In this document: piece by piece, positions 1-5,910 of the stretch
Layout of the letters: each line of letters starts with the position of its first letter
Position numbering within the stretch: the stretch's first letter is position 1
Source of the DNA: JAHEDH01 sp965364515
GTDB lineage: Bacteria; Actinomycetota; Acidimicrobiia; Spongiisociales; ZC4RG35
NCBI GenBank assembly: GCA_965364515.1
Contig: CBDTXZ010000185.1
Span: forward strand, 1-6,005
Length of the DNA: 6,005 bases
Direction: 5' to 3'
Made by a program: the position numbers and the translations under genes
The notes under the pieces: model-generated
Told to the model about the DNA's origin: nothing
The model's input: the letters and a program-made list of their open reading frames with translations, nothing else
Databases searched by the model: none

Positions 1-1031
1 CGGTAGAGATCGTTGAGATCGGAGGTCGCGAAGCGGCCACCGTCGAGCTGCACCATCGGGCGCAGGTCCGGCGGGATGACCGGGATCGTCTCCATGATCA
101 GATCGGTCGGGAGGTTCTTGCCCTCGTAGAAGGGCTTGACGACCTTGAGCCGCTGCGTGGCGCGCTGGCGCTTCTGGGCCGAGTTCGCCTCGAGCATCTC
201 GGCGAGATACTCCATCTCCGCATCGAGATCGATGCGGCCGAGGAAGTCGCGGATCGCCTCTGCGCCCATGCCGCCGGTGAAGTACTCGTTGTACCGCTCG
301 TAGATCTCACGCCACAGCTGCTCGGACTCGACCAGCGACTTCGGCTCGAGACGCTTGAACATGTCGAGCGCGTCGGTGATGAGCATGATCTCGCGCTCGG
401 AGCGCTCCTTGCGGTCCTTGATCTCCCGCTCGACCTCGCGACGCCGGGCGCTGATCTCCTGGGTCTTGGCCCCGCCCTCTTCCATGCGCGACAACTCGTC
501 TTCGAGCGCTTCGAGGCGCACCTCGTGCCACTCTTCGAACTCCTCGTTGACGAGCTGGATCTCGGCCTCCATGGCCTCTTCGAGCTCGGGGAGGTCCTTG
601 GTTCGCTTCTCGTCGTCGACGGAAGTGATCATGTACGACGCGAAGTAGATGACCTTCTCGAGATCCTTCGGCGACATGTCCAGCAGGTATCCGAGACGGC
701 TCGGGACTCCCTTGAAGAACCAGATGTGGGTGACGGGGGCGGCGAGCTCGATGTGGCCCATGCGCTCGCGCCGGACCTTCGAGCGGGTCACCTCGACGCC
801 GCAGCGCTCACAGATGATCCCCTTGTAGCGGATCCGCTTGTACTTGCCGCAGTAGCACTCCCAGTCGCGCTGGGGTCCGAAGATCCGCTCGTCGAACAGA
901 CCCTCCTTCTCCGGCTTGAGGGTGCGGTAGTTGATGGTTTCGGGCTTCTTGACCTCACCGAAGGACCATTCGCGAATCTGGTCCGAGTTGGCGAGGCCGA
1001 TCTTCAGTTCATCGAAAATCTGAGCGGGCAC
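1..1031 (-). CDS. rpoC: DNA-directed RNA polymerase subunit beta-prime, N-terminal part (runs off left edge)
   Basis: This is the largest subunit of the RNA polymerase core, which with beta forms the active-site cleft. The reading frame gives 343 codons, and the rest (family length about 1300 residues) lies beyond the left edge. Visible are the N-terminal clamp block (EVKKPETINYRTLKPEK, about residues 26-42) and the zinc-binding cysteines C59, C61, C74 and C77 (CYCGKY...ICERCGVEV). They are followed by RRERMGHIELAAPVTHIW and the VPSRLGYLLD block. Residues about 139-230 are a highly charged, predicted helical coiled-coil insert, known as an Actinobacteria-specific feature of RpoC. The fragment ends in LDGGRFATSDLNDLY, so the catalytic NADFDGD loop is not included. 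The chosen start is GTG at 1029-1031, preceded by AAGGAG four bases upstream; GTG starts are usual for actinobacterial rpoC. It lies 94 nt downstream of rpoB on the same strand and is presumably cotranscribed with it. No frameshift or missing zinc ligand is seen. Confidence 0.98.
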   Translation of the reverse strand, partial: MPAQIFDELKIGLANSDQIREWSFGEVKKPETINYRTLKPEKEGLFDERIFGPQRDWECYCGKYKRIRYKGIICERCGVEVTRSKVRRERMGHIELAAPVTHIWFFKGVPSRLGYLLDMSPKDLEKVIYFASYMITSVDDEKRTKDLPELEEAMEAEIQLVNEEFEEWHEVRLEALEDELSRMEEGGAKTQEISARRREVEREIKDRKERSEREIMLITDALDMFKRLEPKSLVESEQLWREIYERYNEYFTGGMGAEAIRDFLGRIDLDAEMEYLAEMLEANSAQKRQRATQRLKVVKPFYEGKNLPTDLIMETIPVIPPDLRPMVQLDGGRFATSDLNDLY

Positions 1032-1035
1032 GGTG

Positions 1036-1041
1036 CTCCTT
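1036..1041 (-). promoter_or_regulatory. Ribosome binding site of rpoC
   Basis: AAGGAG on the minus strand sits four bases (CACC) before the GTG. The spacing is rather short, but no other start codon in this frame nearby has a better site, and the N-terminus it gives aligns with known RpoC proteins. Confidence 0.75.
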
Positions 1042-1087
1042 GTCTGTCAATTCGAGGGCGGCTGGGCGGGCTGGGGTGTCGACGAAT

Positions 1088-1118
1088 CCACCGGGCGCCA
1101 CTCAGTGGCGCCCGGTGG
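1088..1118 (-). promoter_or_regulatory. Strong intercistronic hairpin between rpoB and rpoC
   Basis: Positions 1088-1101 pair perfectly with 1105-1118 (14 bp, 12 of them G-C), leaving a 3-nt loop (TCA on the plus strand, TGA on the minus) whose outer bases could pair as well. In the rpoBC transcript it begins 7 nt after the rpoB stop codon and ends 56 nt before the rpoC start. No U-tract follows it (the next bases are ATTCGTCGAC), so it is not a classical intrinsic terminator. Possible roles are a partial terminator or attenuator, an RNase III processing site, or a 3'-end stabiliser that sets the beta to beta-prime ratio. The hairpin is directly visible; its function is inference. Confidence 0.7.
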
Positions 1119-1125
1119 TTCCGAG

Positions 1126-4100
1126 TCAGACGTTGGCTTCTGGACGTTCCGGGCGAGACAGGTCGATTCCGAGCGACTCGGTCGAACGGAATCCCTCGTC
1201 CTCGAGATCGCGGAGCTCGACTTCCTCACCGGCGGACAGCATCTCGACGTTGAGGCAGAGGCTCTGCATCTCCTTGACGAGCACCCGGAACGACTCCGGT
1301 ATTCCCGGCTCGGGGATGTTGTCGCCCTTGACGATCGCCTCGTAGACCTTGACACGTCCCTGGACGTCGTCGGACTTGATGGTGAGGACCTCCTGGAGGG
1401 CGTAGGCGGCGCCGTACGCCTCGAGGGCCCACACCTCCATCTCTCCGAACCTCTGGCCACCGAACTGCGCCTTTCCACCCAGCGGCTGCTGGGTGATCAT
1501 CGAGTACGGGCCGGTGGAACGGGCGTGGATCTTGTCGTCCACGAGGTGAACGAGCTTCAGGATGTACATGTACCCGACGGTGATGTCCGTGTCGAACGGC
1601 TCACCGGTTCGGCCGTCGTACAGCGTGGCCTTGCCGTCCCCGCCGACCAGCTTCACGCCGTCGCGGTTCGGTTTGGCGTACTCGAGCACCTTCATGATCT
1701 CGTCTTCACGGGCGCCGTCGAACACGGGTGTGGCTGTCTTCGTCCATGGCTCCGCTCCGACCGCAGCCGGGCTGTCACCCTCGAAGGGCTCCCAACCGCG
1801 GGATGCTGCCCATCCGAGATGGACCTCGAGCACCTGGCCGAGGTTCATTCGCGACGGAACGCCCAGTGGAGACAGGATGATGTCGACCGGGGTCCCGTCG
1901 GCGAGGAACGGCATGTCCTCCTCCGGGAGGATCTTGGCGACGATGCCCTTGTTCCCGTGTCGTCCGGCGAGCTTGTCGCCCTCGGAGATCTTGCGCTGGC
2001 TGGCGACATAGACGCGCACCAGCTCGTTGACGCCGGGCGGAAGGTCGAAGCCCTCGGCCCGTTCGAACACCTTGACGGCGATGACCTTTCCGCTCTCGCC
2101 GTGCGGCACCTTGAGTGACGTGTCGCGCACCTCGCGGGCCTTCTCGCCGAAGATCGCCCTGAGAAGACGCTCCTCGGGCGTCAGCTCGGTCTCACCCTTC
2201 GGTGTGACCTTGCCGACCAGGTAGTCGCCGGGGCCGACCTCGGCTCCGACCCGGATGATCCCGTTCTCGTCGAGGTCTGCGAGGACCTCGTCTGCGACGT
2301 TCGGGATGTCGCGGGTGATCTCCTCAGCACCGAGCTTGGTGTCACGGGCGTCGATCTCGTGCTCCTCGATGTGGATCGAGGTGAGCAGATCGTCCTTGAC
2401 GAGCTTCTCGGAGAGGATGATGGCGTCCTCGTAGTTGTGTCCGTTCCACGGCATGAAGGCGACCATCAGGTTGCGTCCGAGTGCGAGCTCGCCCTGATCG
2501 GTCGACGGGCCGTCTGCGAGGACGTCACCGACCTTCACCTTGTCTCCCTCGCGCACGAGGGCCTTCTGGTTCATGCAGGTGCCCTGGTTGGAGCGCTCGA
2601 ACTTGTCGAGAGGGAAGACGTGCTTCTTGTTCGCACCCTTCTCCTTGACGATGATCTCGGCGCCGTTGATCTCGACCACTTCTCCGTCGACGGTCGAGAG
2701 GACCATGTCACCCGAGTCGATGGCCGTGCGGTGCTCGATGCCGGTACCGACCAGCGGGGCGTCCGCCTTGAGGAGCGGTACTGCCTGGCGCTGCATGTTC
2801 GATCCCATGAGGGCGCGGTTTGCGTCGTCGTGCTCGAGGAACGGGATGAGCGCCGTCGAGACCGAGACGATCTGCTTCGGCGACACGTCCATGTAATCCA
2901 CGGCGTCGGAGTCGACGATGTCGACCTCGCCACCCGCCTGCCGCACGAGCACCTTGTCGTTGGTGAACTTGCCGTCGGACTCGAGCGGGGCGTTCGCCTG
3001 GGCGATGACGTAGCGCTCCTCCTCGGTGGCGGTGAGGTAGTCGATCTGCGCCGTCACGACACCGTCCACGACCTTGCGGTACGGCGTCTCGATGAATCCG
3101 AAACGGTTGACGCGGGCATACGTGGCCAGCGAGCCGATGAGGCCGATGTTGGGGCCTTCGGGGGTCTCGATTGGGCACATGCGGCCGTAGTGGCTGGAGT
3201 GCACGTCTCGAACCTCGAAGCCGGCACGCTCACGGCTCAGACCGCCCGGGCCGAGCGCCGAGAGACGTCGACGGTGGGTGAGCCCGGCGAGCGGGTTCGG
3301 CTGATCCATGAACTGGCTGAGCTGGCTCGTCCCGAAGAACTCCTTGATCGAAGCCGTCACCGGGCGGATGTTGATCAGGCTCTGAGGTGTGATGGCCTCG
3401 GGGTCCTGGGTGGTCATCCGCTCCTTGACGACGCGCTCGAGCCGGGTGAGGCCGACTCGGATCTGGTTCTGGATGAGCTCTCCGACTGTGCGGATTCGAC
3501 GGTTGCCGAAGTGGTCGATGTCGTCGGTGCGGACGGGGATCTCGACACCCTCGTGCGTGGTCATCGTGGGCTCACCGGCATGCATCTTCACGAGATACTT
3601 GATGGCGTCGACGATGTCCTCGTCACGGAGGAGCTGCAGGCCCTCGGCGCGATAGTCGTCTGGCACCGCAGCCTGGAACTTCTGGCTCAGCTTGTAGCGA
3701 CCCACTCGGGTGAGGTCATAGCGCTTCGGGTTGCGGAAGAGCGTCTGGATCAGACCACGGGCGGACTCGACCGTGGTCGGTTCGCCCGGACGAAGCTTGC
3801 GATACAGGTCGACGAGCGCTTCTTCCTTGGTGTCGGAGGGGTCGCGCTCGATCGAGTTGCGAATCGATTCGGCTCCGTCGAACAGATCGAGGATCTCCTC
3901 GTCGGTCTCGGCGATGCCGAGGGCGCGGATGAAACCGGACACGTACTGGCGGCGCTTGCGGTCGACGCGCACACCGATCGTGTCACGCTTGTCGGTGTCG
4001 AACTCGAGCCAGGCGCCACGGCCCGGGATCATCTTGCCGGAGTAGATGAAGCGGTCGGACGTCTTGTCCGGGGTCGCGTCGAAGTAGACGCCCGGCGAAC

Positions 4101-4500
4101 GGACGAGCTGGGAGACCACGACACGCTCGGTGCCGTTGACGATGAAGACGCCATCGTCGGTCATCATCGGGAAGTCGCCGAGGAAGACCTGCTGCTCCTT
4201 GATCTCACCGGTCGACTTGTTCATGAAGCGGGCGGTGACGAACAGCGGCATTGCGTAGTTCGCATCGCGTTCCTTGGCCTCTTCGAGGGTGAGGAGCGGA
4301 TCACCGAAACGATGATCGGTCAGCTCGAGCGCGAGCGAGCCGGTGAAGTCTTCGATCGGCGAGATCTCGTCGAAGATCTCTTTGAGTCCCTCATCGAGGA
4401 ACCACTGGAACGATTCGTGCTGAACTGCGAGCAGGTCTGGGAGTGGGAGAACCTCAGGGATCTTCCCGAAAGAGAAGCGCTGAGCGACGCGCGAGGACAA
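1126..4500 (-). CDS. rpoB: DNA-directed RNA polymerase subunit beta
   Basis: This is the complete second-largest RNA polymerase subunit, 1124 residues from the TTG at 4498-4500 to TGA at 1126-1128. The M. tuberculosis protein is about 1170 and lacks the large E. coli inserts, as this one does. Seen in order (numbering from the TTG) are the protrusion with DFPMMTDDGVFIVNGTERVVVSQLVRSPGVYFD (about 110-141) and the lobe (about 145-290). The rifampicin-binding region follows at about 388-418, then the flap with VTPKGETELTPEERLLRAIFGEK (about 765-787). The active-site block is GDKLAGRHGNKG, with catalytic lysines K843 and K851, and E691/D692 in the NYED motif. The C-terminal clamp begins with GGKAQFGGQRFGEMEVWALE (about 1008-1027). 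Rifampicin-contact residues Q396, D399, H409 and S414 (E. coli Q513, D516, H526, S531) are wild type, so the enzyme is predicted to be sensitive. The E. coli N518 position is proline (P401). The start is TTG because AGGAGG lies six bases upstream and the frame upstream of it (GTG at 4552-4554) would encode that site. rpoC follows on the same strand. Confidence 0.99.
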   Translation of the reverse strand: MSSRVAQRFSFGKIPEVLPLPDLLAVQHESFQWFLDEGLKEIFDEISPIEDFTGSLALELTDHRFGDPLLTLEEAKERDANYAMPLFVTARFMNKSTGEIKEQQVFLGDFPMMTDDGVFIVNGTERVVVSQLVRSPGVYFDATPDKTSDRFIYSGKMIPGRGAWLEFDTDKRDTIGVRVDRKRRQYVSGFIRALGIAETDEEILDLFDGAESIRNSIERDPSDTKEEALVDLYRKLRPGEPTTVESARGLIQTLFRNPKRYDLTRVGRYKLSQKFQAAVPDDYRAEGLQLLRDEDIVDAIKYLVKMHAGEPTMTTHEGVEIPVRTDDIDHFGNRRIRTVGELIQNQIRVGLTRLERVVKERMTTQDPEAITPQSLINIRPVTASIKEFFGTSQLSQFMDQPNPLAGLTHRRRLSALGPGGLSRERAGFEVRDVHSSHYGRMCPIETPEGPNIGLIGSLATYARVNRFGFIETPYRKVVDGVVTAQIDYLTATEEERYVIAQANAPLESDGKFTNDKVLVRQAGGEVDIVDSDAVDYMDVSPKQIVSVSTALIPFLEHDDANRALMGSNMQRQAVPLLKADAPLVGTGIEHRTAIDSGDMVLSTVDGEVVEINGAEIIVKEKGANKKHVFPLDKFERSNQGTCMNQKALVREGDKVKVGDVLADGPSTDQGELALGRNLMVAFMPWNGHNYEDAIILSEKLVKDDLLTSIHIEEHEIDARDTKLGAEEITRDIPNVADEVLADLDENGIIRVGAEVGPGDYLVGKVTPKGETELTPEERLLRAIFGEKAREVRDTSLKVPHGESGKVIAVKVFERAEGFDLPPGVNELVRVYVASQRKISEGDKLAGRHGNKGIVAKILPEEDMPFLADGTPVDIILSPLGVPSRMNLGQVLEVHLGWAASRGWEPFEGDSPAAVGAEPWTKTATPVFDGAREDEIMKVLEYAKPNRDGVKLVGGDGKATLYDGRTGEPFDTDITVGYMYILKLVHLVDDKIHARSTGPYSMITQQPLGGKAQFGGQRFGEMEVWALEAYGAAYALQEVLTIKSDDVQGRVKVYEAIVKGDNIPEPGIPESFRVLVKEMQSLCLNVEMLSAGEEVELRDLEDEGFRSTESLGIDLSRPERPEANV

Positions 4501-4506
4501 GATTTG

Positions 4507-4512
4507 CCTCCT
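4507..4512 (-). promoter_or_regulatory. Ribosome binding site of rpoB (decides TTG start)
   Basis: A perfect AGGAGG lies on the minus strand, six bases (CAAATC) before TTG at 4500-4498. It settles the rpoB start. The longer open frame begins at GTG 4554-4552 and would add 18 hydrophobic, non-conserved residues with the ribosome binding site translated as Arg-Arg. It also has no ribosome binding site of its own. Confidence 0.9.
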
Positions 4513-4595
4513 ATTGAGAATGGGTCCGGACAACCAAGGAAGGCACAGTAACACAGTCGGTCACTAGCCCGCAAGACGAGAACAGTTCGGTTGTA

Positions 4596-4619
4596 GACCC
4601 ATCGAGGGGTCGGAGACCC
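4596..4619 (-). promoter_or_regulatory. Alternative short hairpins in the rpoB leader
   Basis: Within the predicted leader, the segment at 4607-4611 (GACCC in the transcript) can pair with GGGTC on either side (4596-4600 or 4615-4619), giving two mutually exclusive 5-bp hairpins. The direct repeat TGGGTCT (4614-4620 and 4595-4601 on the minus strand) causes this. The stems are short, so a regulatory switch is only a possibility; random occurrence in G+C-rich DNA is also likely. Confidence 0.25.
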
Positions 4620-4639
4620 ACGCCGATCGGCTGAGCGAC

Positions 4640-4669
4640 ACTCTACGCCATGACCCTGAGACGTGTCAA
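4640..4669 (-). promoter_or_regulatory. rpoB promoter, housekeeping sigma type
   Basis: On the minus strand a consensus -35 TTGACA (4664-4669) is followed by an 18-nt spacer and the -10 TAGAGT (4640-4645), which fits the actinobacterial TANNNT pattern. The start of transcription would be near 4632, giving an rpoB leader of about 130 nt. The palindrome GCCGATCGGC (4622-4631) lies right at the predicted start and may be coincidental or an operator. This promoter would let rpoBC be expressed independently of any upstream ribosomal protein genes. Confidence 0.7.
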
Positions 4670-4698
4670 CGAACTGGGGTCGGGCTGGCGCCCTCCCC

Positions 4699-4733
4699 GC
4701 TGTCGGATGTCGGCTGTCAGCTGTCGGCTCCAC
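4699..4733. repeat. Heptanucleotide tandem repeat block 1
   Basis: Five consecutive 7-mers on the plus strand read GCTGTCG, GATGTCG, GCTGTCA, GCTGTCG and GCTCCAC. Four are close copies of GCTGTCR and the last is degenerate. Read on the minus strand the unit is AGCYGAC, which matches the unit of the array at 5911 onward. The last copies plus the following TGACC recur at 4931-4949 in a diverged form. The block lies just upstream of the rpoB promoter. Confidence 0.75.
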
Positions 4734-4801
4734 TGACCGAGCACCGCGCACGGCGCCGGAGTTCGATGCCCGGCGCCCGCCCGGTTCGGACATACGCACT
4801 G

Positions 4802-4883
4802 GGTGTCGAGGCTGGAAAGGGGTGTTCGTTCCCCCTTCGGGAGAACAAGCTTGCGCCAGCAAGCCATGGGGGCATACGACACC
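4802..4883. other. Foldable intergenic segment, possible structured RNA or repeat element
   Basis: GGTGTCG (4802-4808) pairs perfectly with CGACACC (4877-4883) and closes a segment holding two adjacent hairpins. One is 4828-4846 (seven pairs, one C-A mismatch, 3-nt loop). The other is GCTTGC/GCAAGC (4849-4854 with 4859-4864, loop GCCA). CATACG occurs just before it (4791-4796) and within its right arm (4873-4878). I do not recognise a known riboswitch or RNA family, and the strand is undecided. It could be a small RNA, a palindromic dispersed repeat, or chance folding of G+C-rich DNA. Confidence 0.3.
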
Positions 4884-4916
4884 GCCGGGGGGAGGGGGCC
4901 CTTCGCTCGCATCGCC

Positions 4917-4944
4917 GTTGCCTGTTGTCGGTCGTCGGTTCCGC
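4917..4944. repeat. Heptanucleotide tandem repeat block 2
   Basis: Four 7-mers read GTTGCCT, GTTGTCG, GTCGTCG and GTTCCGC, then TGACC. The last two plus TGACC correspond to GCTGTCG, GCTCCAC and TGACC in block 1, so the blocks are related, diverged copies in the same orientation. The block is enclosed by an inverted repeat, GCCTGTT (4920-4926) and AACAGGC (4954-4960). Confidence 0.55.
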
Positions 4945-5047
4945 TGACCTGAGAACAGGCTGACTTTGGTCGACGGCCGGCAGCTTCCCGGTTCGGGAGT
5001 TCGGGGCTGGATTTCGAATTGGCCAGGGTCGGGTTGATGCGGCCGGA

Positions 5048-5053
5048 TACGCT
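5048..5053 (+). promoter_or_regulatory. Possible -10 element for a leaderless transcript
   Basis: TACGCT fits TANNNT and ends six bases before the ATG at 5060. That is the spacing expected where transcription starts at or next to the start codon, as is common in Actinobacteria. No Shine-Dalgarno sequence precedes this ATG, which supports a leaderless reading. No good -35 is visible. Confidence 0.35.
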
Positions 5054-5059
5054 CGAGCG

Positions 5060-5863
5060 ATGGGATTGGAACGGCTTCGGTTGTGTGATGACGTGTCTCC
5101 GGCGCAGTGGATCGTCGATCGCATTCACCCGTTTGCGCAGGATGTCGGGTCGATCGTGCCCGAGGGGTTCGAGGCCTATGCCCGAGTCTTTCATCCGGCC
5201 GGGCGGAACGAGGGCGGCGAGACCGTGGCGGTCCGATGGTCGGAGGTGGCCGAAGCCAACGGCCGGATCGCGCACCCCGAGATGCAATGGCCGACAATCG
5301 CAATGCGTGAACCCTATTCCAATTGGAGACACCCGGGCCTGTGGGATCACGTGCCAAACGAGGGGTCCTTGCCGGCCGAACTCATCCCCGAGCTCATCGA
5401 GGTTCTCCGTCGCCACACGACGAGGCCCGATCGAGTCTGGTTTGCCGTCTGGAACGGCTACTCGGGTCTCGTCTTCGACGAGAGCGGCATCGGCACGACC
5501 GATCTATGGGCCAGGCCGGAGTCGCCTATCGAATCAGGAAAACGACTCCGGTCCCTCGGCGCACGCCCCCAGCCACCTTCGGCTCCGACATTCGAGCTGC
5601 CAGGGCGCGCGTACTGGTTGCTCTCAGGTCCGATCGAAGCGGCCGGCGAGTCTCTGGGAAGTGGGCGATGGGAGCAGTCGGCCAACCTGTGGTGGCCGGA
5701 GGACCGGTCGTGGTGCGTTGCGACCGAGATCGACTTCAACACGACCTATGTCGGCGCCTCCGAAGCAGCGATTCGCGAGCTGCTGGGCGATCCGTCACTC
5801 GAGTCCACTCGGGCAGAGATCTCACACGGCATCACGTACGACCCGGACGGACTCAACCGTTGA
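5060..5863 (+). CDS. Conserved actinobacterial protein of unknown function
   Basis: This is a 267-residue protein, ATG to TGA, with no signal peptide or membrane segment, so probably cytoplasmic. I do not know its function. From memory, it resembles an uncharacterised actinobacterial family with the same order of blocks, but I cannot name a domain. The blocks are an opening SPAQWIVDRIHPF (13-25), VPEGFEAYARVFHPA (33-47), and VRWSEVAEANGR...HPEMQWP (58-78). Next are GSLPAELIPELIEVLRRHT (102-120) and DRVWFAVWNGYSGL (124-137), then YWLLSGPIEAA (185-195). The ending is NLWWPEDRSWCVATEIDFNTTYVGASEAAIRELL (209-242). Tryptophan is abundant, and the conserved acidic and aromatic residues cluster near the C-terminus, suggesting a ligand-binding or structural core. 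It is divergent from rpoB, with 559 nt between them, so a shared function is not implied. No ribosome binding site precedes the ATG. The third codon positions look less G+C-biased than in rpoB. Heptad repeats follow 47 nt after the stop. Confidence 0.88.
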   Translation: MGLERLRLCDDVSPAQWIVDRIHPFAQDVGSIVPEGFEAYARVFHPAGRNEGGETVAVRWSEVAEANGRIAHPEMQWPTIAMREPYSNWRHPGLWDHVPNEGSLPAELIPELIEVLRRHTTRPDRVWFAVWNGYSGLVFDESGIGTTDLWARPESPIESGKRLRSLGARPQPPSAPTFELPGRAYWLLSGPIEAAGESLGSGRWEQSANLWWPEDRSWCVATEIDFNTTYVGASEAAIRELLGDPSLESTRAEISHGITYDPDGLNR

Positions 5864-5910
5864 CCGCGACCCACCAACCGACCGAAAGTCGATGCCGAGA
5901 GCCCACACTC

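Larger units (their letters stand above)
4501..5059. other. Divergent intergenic region between rpoB and the unknown gene
   Basis: This is 559 nt with no convincing gene on either strand. From left to right it contains the rpoB leader (about 4501-4632), the rpoB promoter (4640-4669), a heptanucleotide repeat block (4699-4733), and a G+C-rich stretch with repeated GGCGCC palindromes (4687, 4752, 4772). Then come a segment able to fold into a branched structure (4802-4883), a second heptad block (4917-4944), a short hairpin (4986-4998), and a possible -10 element for the rightward gene (5048-5053). Open frames across it (plus-strand 4663-4947, 4766-4963; minus-strand 4643-5416) lack ribosome binding sites and follow the repeat content rather than protein-like composition. 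Confidence 0.8.

Noticed and set aside
1045..1050. TTGACA on the minus strand just before rpoC, as a promoter -35
   Set aside because: Only 13 nt separate it from the rpoC start, so any -10 would fall inside the coding region, and no TANNNT is found there at the right spacing.
2359..4551. A 730-codon open frame on the plus strand, opposite rpoB
   Set aside because: It is fully antisense to rpoB, rich in Leu/Val/Asp/Glu as expected from the complement of a G+C-rich gene, and has no ribosome binding site or recognisable domain. The same applies to plus-strand frames at 1033-2118 and 525-1253.
4501..4554. GTG start at 4554 extending RpoB by 18 residues
   Set aside because: The extension is hydrophobic and not seen in the family, and it contains the AGGAGG that serves the TTG at 4500.
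4545..4574. Second rpoB promoter, TTGCGG-N18-TACTGT on the minus strand
   Set aside because: The -35 matches consensus at only three positions and the -10 only at the loose TANNNT level; the promoter at 4640-4669 is much better. It could be a minor start.
4986..4998. TCCCG-GTT-CGGGA hairpin between block 2 and the unknown gene
   Set aside because: The stem is only 5 bp, has no T-tract, and is not near the end of any gene; it is likely to be chance in G+C-rich DNA.
4320..5416. Two long minus-strand frames (4320-5357 and 4643-5416)
   Set aside because: They run through the heptad repeats, the rpoB promoter or rpoB start, and the antisense of the unknown gene. They are Arg/Pro/Ser-rich, lack ribosome binding sites and resemble no protein I know.
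5864..5910. Intrinsic terminator after the unknown gene
   Set aside because: Only a 4-bp stem (CGAC/GTCG) is visible and no T-tract follows it.
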